A program made the position numbers and the translations under genes. DNA of 40,395 bases from Billgrantia desiderata (GTDB lineage Bacteria > Pseudomonadota > Gammaproteobacteria > Pseudomonadales > Halomonadaceae), in the NCBI GenBank assembly GCA_011742915.1, contig JAAQTN010000047.1:1-40395 (forward strand). Direction: 5' to 3'. Below, one piece after another: positions 18,506 through 30,239 of this stretch (position 1 is the first letter of the stretch; every line of letters begins with the position of its first letter). The notes beneath the pieces are model-generated. The model was given only the letters and a program-made list of their open reading frames with translations. It was not told the origin of the DNA and did not search any database.

Positions 18506-18533
18506 CGCCACTCCACGTCGATGTGGAGTGGCG
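18506..18533. terminator. Terminator of the DASS transporter gene
   Basis: A perfect 11-base-pair stem CGCCACTCCAC/GTGGAGTGGCG with a 6-base loop. On the minus strand GTTTTCG follows. It ends transcription of the transporter before tatD. Confidence 0.85.
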
Positions 18534-18578
18534 CATGGATGCCTGTCGAGTCCGATGAATCGGGTCTGGCCGGTCAAG

Positions 18579-20048
18579 TCACAGGATCAGAAGCAGCCAG
18601 GGTACTCCCACCGCCAACCAGACCAGCAGGAAGAGCAGGCCGAAGATCGCCCCGAGGCGCCACCACAGTGGACCGGGCAGATAGCCGCTGCCGTAGTAAA
18701 CCGGACTCGGCCCGGTACCGTAAGGCGTCAGGATCCCCATGAAACCTAGAGTCGGCAGCAGCAGCAGAATGAACATCTGCATGTCGAGGCCCGGGATACC
18801 GGACGCCGCAGCCAACATGACGGGCAGCAACGCCGTGACATGGGCCGTGATGCTGGCGAAGAAATAGTGCAGCACATAGAAGATCACCGTCAGTGCGAGC
18901 ATTGCCATCAGCGGATCGAAGTGGCTGATGCGTGCGCCCACCAAGTTGCCGAACCAGCCGACGAAACCGACCTGACTGAGGCCACCGGCGAGCGCCACCA
19001 AGGTCGCGAACCAGACGAAGGTGTTCCAAGCCGGCTTGTTGGCGAGTATGTCGTTCCAGCTCAAGACCCCGAGCAGCAGCATGGCGCAGATCACCAACAG
19101 CCCCACTAGGGAGGCCGAAATGACGTCACCGCCGAAGATCCACAGCATAAGAGCCATCAACACCAGCCCTACCAGCACCACCTCGTTGCGCGTCAGCCGC
19201 CCCAGGGCTTTGAGCTCGCTTTCGGCCCAGTCGGACACTGCGCTGCCCGATTTCACCTCCGGCGGGCAGAGCCAGTAGCACAACAGCGGCACCACCAGCA
19301 GCAACAGCACCCCGGCAGGCGCCGCAGCCAGGAACCACTGCCCCCATCCGATGCGCACCCCGGTGGCGGTCTCGGCCAGAGCGACAGCCAGCAGATTGGG
19401 CGCCATGGCCGTGAGGAAAAGCGAGCTGGTGGCACAGGTCGAGACGATGGCGGTCCACATCAGGAAGCTGCCCATTCGCTTCATGCTGGGATCGTTGGGC
19501 TGCGAATCGTAGAGAGGCGGCAAATTCTGCAGCACCGGATAGATAGTGCCCGCGCTGCGTGCGGTATTGGAGGGAGTGAACGGGGCCAGAATGGTGTCGG
19601 CAATCATCACCGCATAGCCCAGCGTGAGGGTGCGGCGCCCCATGCTCTTGACCAGCCATAGTGCGATACGTCGGCCAAGCCCGGTCTTCTCGTAACCCAG
19701 CGCGAACATGAAGGCGCCGAAGATGAGCCAGACCACCGAGTTGTTGAAACCTGAAACGGCCCAGGCAAAAGCACTGTTGGGCACGTTGAAGCCAGGAGCG
19801 GCCATCTGCTCCGGCGAGAACAGCACCCACGGAGCCAGCAGAGCCGCCAGCGTGACTCCGATCAGGCCGATCACGGCACCCGGTAGCGGCTCGAAGATGA
19901 GCCCGACCACACAGCCAAGGAAAATGGCAAAGAAGTACCAAGCGTGGGGCGCCAAGCCCTCAGGCGCCGGTAGCAATGCCACCAGCAAGGCGACCAGCAG
20001 CGGCGCCAGCGCCTTCCATGAAAAGCGGGACATCCATTCAGGCATCAT
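18579..20048 (-). CDS. DASS-family dicarboxylate/citrate antiporter (CitT/TtdT type)
   Basis: A 489-residue inner-membrane transporter of the divalent anion:sodium symporter family, closest in pattern to the CitT/TtdT exchangers that swap citrate or tartrate for succinate. It has about 11-12 hydrophobic segments. The first substrate motif is TPSNTARSAGTIYP with the following NLPPLYDSQPND; the second is the LTPYGTGPSPVYYGSGY block near the C-terminus. I start at the ATG ATG pair (20048/20045) after AAGGGCG; the 46-residue extension upstream lies in the promoter region. Divergent frdABCD and the shared FNR-like box suggest it exchanges fumarate, malate or another C4 acid for succinate during fumarate respiration. 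The exact substrate is inference. Confidence 0.88.
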   Translation of the reverse strand: MMPEWMSRFSWKALAPLLVALLVALLPAPEGLAPHAWYFFAIFLGCVVGLIFEPLPGAVIGLIGVTLAALLAPWVLFSPEQMAAPGFNVPNSAFAWAVSGFNNSVVWLIFGAFMFALGYEKTGLGRRIALWLVKSMGRRTLTLGYAVMIADTILAPFTPSNTARSAGTIYPVLQNLPPLYDSQPNDPSMKRMGSFLMWTAIVSTCATSSLFLTAMAPNLLAVALAETATGVRIGWGQWFLAAAPAGVLLLLVVPLLCYWLCPPEVKSGSAVSDWAESELKALGRLTRNEVVLVGLVLMALMLWIFGGDVISASLVGLLVICAMLLLGVLSWNDILANKPAWNTFVWFATLVALAGGLSQVGFVGWFGNLVGARISHFDPLMAMLALTVIFYVLHYFFASITAHVTALLPVMLAAASGIPGLDMQMFILLLLPTLGFMGILTPYGTGPSPVYYGSGYLPGPLWWRLGAIFGLLFLLVWLAVGVPWLLLIL

Positions 20049-20290
20049 TTCGCCCTTAATGTCAGTGGGAAAGTGTTGCACCACGGGGGGTGTAGCCGTG
20101 AGGTTAAGCGCTGGCCGAAAAACAGCATAGCACTCACGAAGGCTTTCGAACGCTTGATTGACATGCATCAAGCAAGTTGAAAGCACTGCTTAGCTGCCCT
20201 GGCCGCTCCTGTAGGCGAATGCTAGGCTGCTACGCAAACGAGCGTTTCGGCAACCCTCATGCCGGCCCCGGCACAACAACGGAAGCGTCC
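20049..20290. promoter_or_regulatory. Shared control region of DASS transporter and frdABCD
   Basis: These 242 bases separate the divergent genes and contain the FNR-like box at 20158-20171. A TATGCT hexamer on the minus strand (20124-20129) could serve the transporter. For frdA I see only poor -10 candidates. The spacing from the box is not ideal in either direction, so transcription starts remain unplaced. Confidence 0.45.
20158..20171. promoter_or_regulatory. FNR-like (anaerobic regulator) binding site
   Basis: TTGAC-ATGC-ATCAA matches the FNR/Anr consensus TTGAT-N4-ATCAA at 9 of 10 fixed positions. It lies between two operons whose products belong to anaerobic fumarate respiration. A second, nested repeat CTTGAT/ATCAAG surrounds it with an 8-base spacer. 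Confidence 0.65.
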
Positions 20291-22093
20291 ATGCAGGAAC
20301 GAGATTTCGATATCGTCGTCGTAGGCGGCGGCGGCGCCGGATTGCGCGCCGCCATTGCCGCCGCTGAACAAGCCCAGAAGAACGGCACCCGCCAGCGCAT
20401 CGCCTTGCTCTCCAAGGTCTACCCCATGCGCTCGCACACGGTCGCCGCCGAAGGGGGAGCCGCGGCGGTAACCAGTGCCGAGGACAGCCTACAGGCGCAC
20501 TTCGACGACACCGTTGCCGGCAGCGACTGGCTGGCCGAGCAAGGCGTGGTCGACTACTTCGTACGCCATGCCCACCGCGAGCTGGTCCAGTTGGAGCGCT
20601 GGGGCTGCCCCTGGAGCCGCCAGCAGGACGGCAGCATTCAGGTGCGCCGCTTCGGCGGCATGAAAACGGCACGCACCTGGTTCGCCGCCGACAAGACCGG
20701 TTTTCACCTGCTGCATACGCTGTTCCAGACCTCGCTCAAGTATGCCGAGATCGAGCGGCTGGACGAGTACTTCGTGCTCGATATCGCCGTGCACGATGGT
20801 AGCGTGACCGGGGTGATTGCCCTGCAGGTCGCCACCGGCGAGCTGACCCTGCTGCGCACCAAGGCCGTGGTACTTGCCACGGGCGGTGCCGGCCGCCTAT
20901 TTCGCTTCAACACCAACGCCGGGATCGTCACCGGCGACGGCATGGCCATCGCCTACCGCCACGGCGTGGCGCTGCGCGACATGGAGTTCGTGCAGTACCA
21001 TCCCACCGGCTTGCCGGGCTCGGGCATCCTGATCACTGAAGCGTGCCGAGGGGAAGGCGGCATCCTGCTCAACAAGGATGGCTACCGCTACCTGCAGGAC
21101 TACGGCCTTGGCCCGGAAACCCCGCTGGGTCAGCCACAGAACAAGTTCATGGAACTCGGCCCGCGGGACAAGCTTTCCCAAGCCTTCTGGCAGGAGCAGC
21201 AGGCAGGCCGTACCGGCACCTTCGCCGGCAGCGACGTGGTCTATCTCGACCTGCGCCATCTCGGCGAGGCCGTGCTCAAGGAGCGACTGCCCTTCATCTG
21301 CGAGCTGGCCAAGTCCTACATCAACGTCGACCCGGTGCGCGAGCCGATTCCGATTCGCCCGGCGGTGCACTACACCATGGGCGGTATCGAAACAGACGCC
21401 GAGTGCGAAACGCGGATCAAGGGGCTGTTCGCCGCCGGCGAGTGCGCCTCCGTGGGGCTGCACGGGGCCAACCGGCTCGGTTCCAACTCGCTCACCGAGC
21501 TGCTGGTGTTCGGACGCTTGGCGGGCGAGCGGGCCAGTCAGCAGGCCGCGGAACGCAACCTTGCCGACCCACGCCTGATACAGGAGCAGGCCCACAGGCA
21601 GCAAACGGCCCTGGCCACGCTATGCGAGGGCAAGAGCGAAGAGAACTGGGTCGCCCTCAAGCGTGAGCTGATCCAGACCATGGAGAGCGGTTGCGGGATC
21701 TATCGCACCGAAGCAGGCATGCAGGCCGCCCTGGACAGCGTACGCCGGCTCCGCGAGCGCTATCGTGAGGTGCGGGTCAACGACAAGAGTCGCATCTACA
21801 ACACCGAGCTGCTCGAATGCATCGAGCTGGGCTTCGGTCTGGACATCGCCGAGGCAACCTGCCTCGGGGCGCTGGAACGTCGCGAATCCCGCGGTGCCCA
21901 TCAGCGTCTCGACCGGGACATGCAGCAGCGTGACGATACATGCTTCCTCAAGCACAGCCTGGTCTTTCATCGCGGCGACGCTGCCGCAGAGCTGCAGTGG
22001 CAGGACGTCGACGTGCGTTTCTCCGCGCCCGCCGAGCGCGTCTACGGCGAGGCTGGCCGCAACATCGAGGGTGAACGAGGAGCGCACTCATGA
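20291..22093 (+). CDS. frdA: Fumarate reductase flavoprotein subunit
   Basis: A 600-residue FrdA, the catalytic subunit that reduces fumarate to succinate. The dinucleotide fold [10 protein letters not shown] is near residue 12, and the FAD-linking histidine is His49 in [13 protein letters not shown]. Catalytic and binding blocks follow: [69 protein letters not shown], and [19 protein letters not shown]. These read as enterobacterial-type FrdA rather than SdhA. The start MQERDFD follows CGGAAG; the longer upstream frame lies in the promoter. First gene of frdABCD, with ATGA overlap into frdB. Confidence 0.95.
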   Translation: MQERDFDIVVVGGGGAGLRAAIAAAEQAQKNGTRQRIALLSKVYPMRSHTVAAEGGAAAVTSAEDSLQAHFDDTVAGSDWLAEQGVVDYFVRHAHRELVQLERWGCPWSRQQDGSIQVRRFGGMKTARTWFAADKTGFHLLHTLFQTSLKYAEIERLDEYFVLDIAVHDGSVTGVIALQVATGELTLLRTKAVVLATGGAGRLFRFNTNAGIVTGDGMAIAYRHGVALRDMEFVQYHPTGLPGSGILITEACRGEGGILLNKDGYRYLQDYGLGPETPLGQPQNKFMELGPRDKLSQAFWQEQQAGRTGTFAGSDVVYLDLRHLGEAVLKERLPFICELAKSYINVDPVREPIPIRPAVHYTMGGIETDAECETRIKGLFAAGECASVGLHGANRLGSNSLTELLVFGRLAGERASQQAAERNLADPRLIQEQAHRQQTALATLCEGKSEENWVALKRELIQTMESGCGIYRTEAGMQAALDSVRRLRERYREVRVNDKSRIYNTELLECIELGFGLDIAEATCLGALERRESRGAHQRLDRDMQQRDDTCFLKHSLVFHRGDAAAELQWQDVDVRFSAPAERVYGEAGRNIEGERGAHS

Positions 22094-22809
22094 GCACCAA
22101 ATCGATCCGCATCAAGCGCTATTTGCCGGAGCAGGCGGACGAAGCGTTCTGGCAACGCTACGAGGTACCCGTCGATGACAGCACCTCGCTGCTCGATGCC
22201 CTGAATCTCGTCAAGGAAGAGCTGGACAGTAGCCTGAGTTACCGCTGGTCCTGCCGCATGGCGATCTGCGGCTCCTGTGGGGTGATGGTAAACGGCATTC
22301 CAAAGCTGGGCTGCAAGACCTTCCTGCGCGATTACCCGGACGAGGTTCGCATCGAGCCGCTGGCCCATTTCCCGGTTCAGCGCGATCTGGTGGTCGACAT
22401 GGAAATCTTTCTGCAGCATCTGGCCGCAGTCAAACCCTGGCTGATCGACGAGGCTTCGAACGCAGCGGAACCCAACCGCCAGACGCCAGCCCAACTGGCG
22501 CGTTACAAGCAGTTCGCCAACTGCATCAACTGCGGCCTGTGCTATTCCGCCTGCCCCCAGTTCGGTCTCAATCCCGAGTTCCTGGGGCCTGCGGCCATCG
22601 CCCTCGCCCATCGCTACAACCTCGACAGTCGCGACCATGGCAAGGCGCAGCGCATGCCTGAGCTCAACCGACACGAGGGCGTGTGGAGCTGTACCTTCGT
22701 CGGTTTCTGCTCCGAAGTGTGTCCCAAGCACGTGGACCCGGCGGCAGCGGTGAATCAGGGCAAGGTCGAATCGGCCAAGCACACCCTGATTGCCCTGTTC
22801 AGGGGTTAG
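22090..22809 (+). CDS. frdB: Fumarate reductase iron-sulfur subunit
   Basis: A 239-residue subunit that carries electrons from quinol to FrdA through three iron-sulfur clusters. The 2Fe-2S motif is [16 protein letters not shown] with a further Cys in KLGCKTF; the 4Fe-4S motif is [12 protein letters not shown]; the 3Fe-4S motif is in [17 protein letters not shown]. The [18 protein letters not shown] segment is typical of FrdB. The start overlaps the frdA stop by four bases, indicating coupled translation. Confidence 0.96.
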   Translation: MSTKSIRIKRYLPEQADEAFWQRYEVPVDDSTSLLDALNLVKEELDSSLSYRWSCRMAICGSCGVMVNGIPKLGCKTFLRDYPDEVRIEPLAHFPVQRDLVVDMEIFLQHLAAVKPWLIDEASNAAEPNRQTPAQLARYKQFANCINCGLCYSACPQFGLNPEFLGPAAIALAHRYNLDSRDHGKAQRMPELNRHEGVWSCTFVGFCSEVCPKHVDPAAAVNQGKVESAKHTLIALFRG

Positions 22810-22829
22810 GAAAGAGGTTAGGAGACGGT

Positions 22830-23225
22830 ATGCACCCACACGAACGACTGCCCCCGCTACCCCGCACCTGGTGGCTCAAGCATCGCTACTTCATCGTCTA
22901 CATGCTAAGAGAGGCGACAGTGCTGCCTCTGCTGTTCTTCGCCGTCTGCCTGCTGGCGGGGTTGATCGCCCTGTTGCGGGGCGAGGCCAGTTGGATGAAC
23001 TGGCTCGCCTTCATGGGCAGCGCTCCCGTGCTTCTGATCAACGGGCTGGCCCTGGCAGCGAGCCTCTATCACGCCTGGACCTTCTTTCAGCTCTTTCCCC
23101 GCGTGATGCCGCTGCGCATTGCGGGACACCCATTGCCCCATCAGGCCGTGGTGGCCGCACAGTGGGCCGGCGTGGCAGTCGTCACACTGATATCGCTATG
23201 GCTGTTCGTGGGAGGTGCGCGATGA
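22830..23225 (+). CDS. frdC: Fumarate reductase membrane anchor subunit C
   Basis: A 131-residue membrane anchor, exactly the usual FrdC length. It has three hydrophobic segments at about residues 27-50, 60-80 and 107-127. RTWWLKHRYFIVYMLREATV is the FrdC N-terminal pattern, and the Glu in LREAT corresponds to the quinone-site glutamate of E. coli FrdC. LYHAWTFFQLFPRVMP holds the conserved histidine region of the second helix. GGAG precedes the ATG at a normal distance. It overlaps frdD by four bases. Confidence 0.9.
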   Translation: MHPHERLPPLPRTWWLKHRYFIVYMLREATVLPLLFFAVCLLAGLIALLRGEASWMNWLAFMGSAPVLLINGLALAASLYHAWTFFQLFPRVMPLRIAGHPLPHQAVVAAQWAGVAVVTLISLWLFVGGAR

Positions 23226-23590
23226 GCGACAAGCCGTCACGCCGTCAGGCCTTCGACGAGCCGCTGTGGTGGGGGCTGTTCAGTGCCGGCGGTGTCTGCT
23301 TCGCCGTGTTCGTGCCGGCTGCCATCCTGTGTCTGGCCCTGCTGGCACCGCTGGGGGTCGTTCCGCTCGATGCCGAGCGTGCACGCTCGATGCTGTTCGG
23401 TCTACCCGGCTTACTGTTCGTCGGCGCCGTGGTCTGCCTGCCACTGTTCCATGCCGCCCACCGCATCCGCCATGGCTGTTTCGACCTGCGCCTGGGTCGC
23501 GACGGGCGCAACAAGTGGCTGACCTATGGCAGCGCCGCCTTGCTGAGCGCCGCTGCCTTGACTGGAGTGCTGATCGGTATGCTGAGGTAG
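23222..23590 (+). CDS. frdD: Fumarate reductase membrane anchor subunit D
   Basis: A 122-residue anchor with three hydrophobic segments (about residues 19-45, 60-80, 100-120). It begins MSDKPSRRQAFDEPLWWGLF, the FrdD pattern (the D/N-EP-WWGLF block), and has LFHAAHRIRHGCFDL with the conserved His-Arg-His region. Its ATG overlaps the frdC stop. It ends 17 bases before the convergent pilZ stop, and no clear terminator separates them. Confidence 0.9.
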   Translation: MSDKPSRRQAFDEPLWWGLFSAGGVCFAVFVPAAILCLALLAPLGVVPLDAERARSMLFGLPGLLFVGAVVCLPLFHAAHRIRHGCFDLRLGRDGRNKWLTYGSAALLSAAALTGVLIGMLR

Positions 23591-23607
23591 CGATACGAGA
23601 GATGCGC

Positions 23608-23943
23608 TTAAAGCGTGTAGCTCGACGACCCCTTGTCCAGTTGCCCGGCCAGCAGCGTCTCGATACGGTCGCGCACGATGTGATCCTCGGGGCTGAAGTG
23701 GATGCCGATCCCCGGCACCCGTCTTCCCGCCACGCCGTCGGGCGATACCCACACGACCTGACCGGTCACCGGCACCCGCTCGCTTTCGCCGGGCAGGGTC
23801 AGCAGCAGGTAGACTTCCTGGCCCAGCTCGTAGCGCTCGCGCGTGGGCACGAAGATGCCGCCCCGTTCGAGCAGCGGCATATAGGCGGAGAGCAGGGTCT
23901 GCTCGTCCTGAATGGTCAGCGACAGGGCCTTCTGCGGTGCCAT
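23608..23943 (-). CDS. pilZ: PilZ-domain protein (type IV pilus assembly PilZ)
   Basis: A 111-residue single-domain PilZ protein, needed in pseudomonads and relatives for type IV pilus biogenesis and twitching. It shows YMPLLERGGIFVPTRERYELG, VYLLLTLPGESERVPVTGQVVWVSPDG and PGIGIHFSPED, the standard PilZ family profile. The N-terminal RxxxR pair that binds cyclic-di-GMP in other PilZ proteins is not visible, as in the true PilZ of pili. It is the last gene of the holB-tmk-mltG-pabC group and lies 21 bases after holB. Confidence 0.9.
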   Translation of the reverse strand: MAPQKALSLTIQDEQTLLSAYMPLLERGGIFVPTRERYELGQEVYLLLTLPGESERVPVTGQVVWVSPDGVAGRRVPGIGIHFSPEDHIVRDRIETLLAGQLDKGSSSYTL

Positions 23944-23964
23944 GTGTCTCTCCCTTACCCTGCT

Positions 23965-26665
<2,701 letters not shown>

Positions 26666-26766
26666 GCGCTTTCCTCGCTACCTACCTGTCTTGATATGCA
26701 AAGCGCAGCCCGGAGACTGCATGGGTATCGCCTGCGCGCCCCGTTCGGCAGCACCAGCGGCATGCC

Positions 26767-27588
26767 TCAACGAGTGGGGGCGGTGGGATAGCCCAGCAGT
26801 GCATGGGCCTCGTCCTGCAACCCTCGATGAGCGTCACCGAGAAGCCATTGCCGCAGCGGATTGCCATCGGCGTCGTCCAACCGCGCCACCGGCCAGAGCC
26901 CCTGAACCGAATTGCCGAGCCACACCGCCTCGGCATCCTCCAGCACCTGCGACCCCACTGAGACCTCTGCAATGGACAAACGCTGCATCAGCGCCGCGCG
27001 CAGCGTTCCCGCCACGCCGCAGGCGTTCAATTGCGGCGTTTCCAGTCGCCCCTGGCGCAACCAGAACAGGTTCATGCTGGTGGCCTCGACCAGCCGGCCC
27101 TGGCTGTCGCAGAGCAGCCCCTCGGCAACGTCGGCATCGTCCCACTCGCGGCGAGCCATCACGTTCTCGAGCCGGTTGAGATGCTTGATTCCGGCCAGCA
27201 GCGGCTGCACGCCCAACTGCAGCCGACAGTGGCGAACCCTCACGCCATCCCACCAGCGTCGTGGCTGGGGCGTGAAATCGGTGGCCTGCCACAGCAGCCG
27301 CGGCTCGGGCGCAGCGGGCGTCTGGTAGCCACGTCCGCCCCCGCCTCGGGTCACGATCAGCTTGAGTACCTTCAGTCCCGGCCCGGTCTGGGCCGGCAAC
27401 ATGTCGAGCGTGCCGGACGCGGGCATGGGAATGCCGAGCCGGCGACAGCCCTCGGCCAGCCGCTGCATGTGTTGCGGCCACAGCAGCGGCATCTCGTCCC
27501 TCACCAGCACCGTCTCGAACACCCCGTCGCCATAGGCGAGGCCGCGGTCGTCGATCGGCACCCATGCCTCTGCTTGCGGCCAGATCAT
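26767..27588 (-). CDS. pabC: Aminodeoxychorismate lyase
   Basis: A 273-residue class IV PLP enzyme that releases pyruvate from 4-amino-4-deoxychorismate, giving p-aminobenzoate for folate. It shows DDRGLAYGDGVFETVLV, the PLP lysine in LAGIKHLNRLENVMAR, CDSQGRLVEATSMNLFWLR and the TLRAALMQRL segment. Length is typical. It starts 24 bases after the fabF stop and is followed by mltG, the usual order. Confidence 0.93.
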   Translation of the reverse strand: MIWPQAEAWVPIDDRGLAYGDGVFETVLVRDEMPLLWPQHMQRLAEGCRRLGIPMPASGTLDMLPAQTGPGLKVLKLIVTRGGGGRGYQTPAAPEPRLLWQATDFTPQPRRWWDGVRVRHCRLQLGVQPLLAGIKHLNRLENVMARREWDDADVAEGLLCDSQGRLVEATSMNLFWLRQGRLETPQLNACGVAGTLRAALMQRLSIAEVSVGSQVLEDAEAVWLGNSVQGLWPVARLDDADGNPLRQWLLGDAHRGLQDEAHALLGYPTAPTR

Positions 27589-27612
27589 GTCACTCGCTCG
27601 AGACGCCCCGGC

Positions 27613-28851
27613 TCAGCGCAGCCGAGAGAAGACCAGAGTGCCGTTGGTGCCACCGAAGCCGAACGAATTCGACAGCGCCACGTCGATCTTCCGCTCGCGT
27701 GCCGTGTGCGGCACGTAATCCAGGTCGCAGCCTTCCTGGGGGTTGTCCAGGTTGATCGTCGGCGGCGCTACCTGATCGCGGATGGCCAGGATGCAGAACA
27801 CCGCTTCGACGGCACCGGCCGCACCCAGCAGGTGGCCGATCATCGACTTGGTGGAGCTCACCGCGACACCATCGGCCGCCGCCCCCATCACCTTCCTGAT
27901 GGCACGACTCTCGGCCAGATCCCCTGCCGGAGTCGAGGTGCCATGGGCATTGATGTAGTCGACCGCCGAAGGGTCGATACCGGCATCGCGGATGGCGTTG
28001 CGCATGGAGAGCGCCGCCCCGCTGCCGTCCTCCGGCGGTGCCGTCATGTGGAAGGCGTCGTCGCTCATGCCGAAACCGGTCAGCTCGGCGTAGATGCGGG
28101 CGCCGCGCGCCTTGGCATGCTCGTACTCCTCGAGTACCAGGATGCCGGCCCCGTCGGAGAGCACGAAGCCGTCGCGATCGCGATCCCAGGGGCGGCTGGC
28201 GGCCTGCGGGTCGTCGTTGCGGGTCGACAGGGCGCGAGCCGCGGAGAACCCACCCAGCCCCAGCGGAGTGGTGGCCATCTCGGCACCACCGCAGATCATT
28301 ACGTCGGCGTCGCCATAGGCGATGGTGCGCGCGCTATAGCCGATATTGTGGGTACCGGTGGTACAGGCCGTGGTGATGGCAATGTTCGGACCCTTGAAGC
28401 CATGCTGGATGGCCAGGTTGCCGGAAATCATGTTGATGATCGAGCCGGGCACGAAGAACGGCGACACGCGACGCGCCCCACCCTTGTTGAGGGCATTGTG
28501 GTTCTGTTCGATCATCGGCAGACCGCCGATGCCGGAGCCGATGGCCACGCCGATACGCTCGGCGTTCTCGTCGGTGCACTCGATACCGGCATCGCTGATG
28601 GCCTGAGCGCCTGCTGCCACCCCGTACTGGATGAACAGGTCCATCTTGCGCGCATCCTTGGGATTCAGGTACGGGCTGATGTCGAAGTTCTTGACCGAGC
28701 CACCGAAGCGGGTGTTGAAGCCGGTAGCATCGAAATGCTCGATGGGAGCAATGCCGCTCTTGCCGGCCAGGATGTTTTCCCAGCTCTCCTTGACCGTGTT
28801 GCCCACCGGCGTGACCAGCCCCAGCCCGGTCACCACAACTCTACGAGCCAT
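27613..28851 (-). CDS. fabF: Beta-ketoacyl-ACP synthase II
   Basis: A 412-residue condensing enzyme that elongates acyl-ACP with malonyl-ACP. The catalytic cysteine is in [19 protein letters not shown]; the histidines are in [15 protein letters not shown] and [15 protein letters not shown]; the C-terminal [19 protein letters not shown] is canonical. GGGAGGAA lies just before the ATG. A perfect TATAAT upstream and a terminator after acpP suggest its own promoter besides read-through from the fab operon. Confidence 0.97.
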   Translation of the reverse strand: MARRVVVTGLGLVTPVGNTVKESWENILAGKSGIAPIEHFDATGFNTRFGGSVKNFDISPYLNPKDARKMDLFIQYGVAAGAQAISDAGIECTDENAERIGVAIGSGIGGLPMIEQNHNALNKGGARRVSPFFVPGSIINMISGNLAIQHGFKGPNIAITTACTTGTHNIGYSARTIAYGDADVMICGGAEMATTPLGLGGFSAARALSTRNDDPQAASRPWDRDRDGFVLSDGAGILVLEEYEHAKARGARIYAELTGFGMSDDAFHMTAPPEDGSGAALSMRNAIRDAGIDPSAVDYINAHGTSTPAGDLAESRAIRKVMGAAADGVAVSSTKSMIGHLLGAAGAVEAVFCILAIRDQVAPPTINLDNPQEGCDLDYVPHTARERKIDVALSNSFGFGGTNGTLVFSRLR

Positions 28852-28910
28852 CAGTATTCCTCCCAGACAACCTTGATGACACGACCCTTCCGCAGGTCGT
28901 CTTTGCGCGC

Positions 28911-28916
28911 ATTATA
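28911..28916 (-). promoter_or_regulatory. Predicted -10 element before fabF
   Basis: The minus strand reads TATAAT here, 60 bases before the fabF start and downstream of the acpP terminator. No good -35 is visible at 16-18 bases, so the promoter is suggested, not proven. Confidence 0.45.
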
Positions 28917-28961
28917 CCGGACATGCTCACTGCTTGGGCAGCGCGGCCTTTACGTAAAGCA

Positions 28962-28990
28962 AAAGCCGCCCTGGGACTCAGGACGGCTTT
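28962..28990 (-). terminator. Terminator/attenuator after acpP
   Basis: A 12-base stem AAAGCCGCCCTG/CAGGACGGCTTT with one mismatch and a 5-base loop, followed on the minus strand by TTTTGCTTT. It probably ends most acpP transcripts, so that acpP mRNA exceeds fabF mRNA. Confidence 0.75.
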
Positions 28991-29042
28991 CCAGGGCCTT
29001 GAGAACGGCCCTACACCTCAGCAAGCGGCGACTAGCGCATCC

Positions 29043-29276
29043 TCACTGATGGGCGTTGACGTAATCGATGGCTTCCTGAACGGTGGTGATCTTCTCGGCT
29101 TCCTCATCGGGAATTTCGGTATCGAATTCCTCTTCGAGCGCCATGACCAGCTCGACGGTATCCAGGGAATCAGCGCCAAGGTCCTCGGTGAAGGAGGAGC
29201 TGTTCTGGATATCCTCTTCCTTGACGTTCAGGCGCTCGGCCACAACCTTCTTCACGCGCTCTTCGATGGTGCTCAT
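29043..29276 (-). CDS. acpP: Acyl carrier protein
   Basis: A 77-residue acidic carrier that holds growing acyl chains on phosphopantetheine. The attachment serine is Ser37 in [19 protein letters not shown], and the C-terminus reads [15 protein letters not shown] start at MSTIEERV, which has GGAG upstream; an eight-residue longer frame is not used. The gene is flanked by a terminator downstream and a TATAAA-like element upstream (29353-29358 on the minus strand). Confidence 0.98.
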   Translation of the reverse strand: MSTIEERVKKVVAERLNVKEEDIQNSSSFTEDLGADSLDTVELVMALEEEFDTEIPDEEAEKITTVQEAIDYVNAHQ

Positions 29277-29398
29277 TTTATACGTACTCCAGTCGTTCAA
29301 GTTAGCCGTTCAGATGACCAGCCATTGGTCCGCAAACTCAAGCTGCGGGTAGTTTATAGACCCCCCCCTGTCGGCGCAACCGCCGACCGGCAGGAGCT

Positions 29399-30142
29399 TC
29401 AACGCATGTTCATGCCGCCGTTGACCTGCAGCGTTTCACCGGTAATGTAGCCGGCGCCCTCGCTTGTCAGAAAGCCGACGGCAGCGGCAATTTCCTCGGG
29501 CTCGCCCAGGCGCGCCAGAGGGATTTGCGTCATCAACGCCTGATGCTGCTCTTCGGGCAGAGCGCTGGTCATGTCGGTGGCGATGAAGCCCGGCGCCACC
29601 GCATTGACGGTGATGGCCCGGGACGCCACTTCACGCGCCAGCGCACGGGTGAACCCCTCCATGCCCGCCTTGGCGGCAGCATAGTTGGTCTGGCCGAGAT
29701 TGCCCATGGTCGCCACCACCGAACTGATGCTGACGATACGGCCGAAACGGGCCTTGGTCATGCCGCGCAGACACGCCTTGGTGACGCGATAGACCGACTT
29801 GAGGTTGGTATCGAGAACCGAGTCCCACTCCTCTTCCTTCATGCGCATCAGCAGATTGTCGCGGGTGATGCCGGCATTGTTGATCAGAATGGTGGGCGCA
29901 CCGAACTCCTCGGTGATCGCTTTCACCAGCGCGTCGACACTGGCCTGATCGGTGACGTCCAGGGCTCTGCCGGCCCCCTCGATACCATGGGCGCGAAGAT
30001 CCTCATCGATCTTGGCAGCGCCGGACTCGGTGGTTGCCGTTCCGATCACCACGCGCCCCTGACGACCGAGCTCATGGGCGATGGCCCGACCGATGCCACG
30101 ACTGGCGCCGGTCACCAGGGCGATTCTGCGTTCGCTGGTCAT
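29399..30142 (-). CDS. fabG: 3-oxoacyl-ACP reductase
   Basis: A 247-residue short-chain dehydrogenase that reduces 3-oxoacyl-ACP with NADPH. The cofactor motif is TGASRGIGRAIAHEL, then NNAGITRDNLLMRM, the catalytic Ser in SISSVVATMGN and Tyr/Lys in NYAAAKAGMEGFTRAL, and PGFIATDMT. The C-terminus GYITGETLQVNGGMNMR is typical. It sits between fabD and acpP as in most gammaproteobacteria. Confidence 0.97.
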   Translation of the reverse strand: MTSERRIALVTGASRGIGRAIAHELGRQGRVVIGTATTESGAAKIDEDLRAHGIEGAGRALDVTDQASVDALVKAITEEFGAPTILINNAGITRDNLLMRMKEEEWDSVLDTNLKSVYRVTKACLRGMTKARFGRIVSISSVVATMGNLGQTNYAAAKAGMEGFTRALAREVASRAITVNAVAPGFIATDMTSALPEEQHQALMTQIPLARLGEPEEIAAAVGFLTSEGAGYITGETLQVNGGMNMR

Positions 30143-30239
30143 AACCTGTTCCCGCTCCGAATGCTGTTGAATCCTGGGGCTCCTGCCCCTGCTTGTCGTG
30201 CAGGCCGCTTCTTCGCCGGCCTTCGGTTTCGCGCAGCCT

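Noticed and set aside
20897..21604. A 235-codon antisense frame inside frdA
   Set aside because: The sense strand is an unmistakable FrdA; the antisense translation has no family signal.
29361..29387. Run of eight C and a GTCGGCG/CGCCGAC hairpin taken as a fabG terminator
   Set aside because: No T-run follows on the minus strand; it may be structured leader of acpP, but I cannot support a terminator call.
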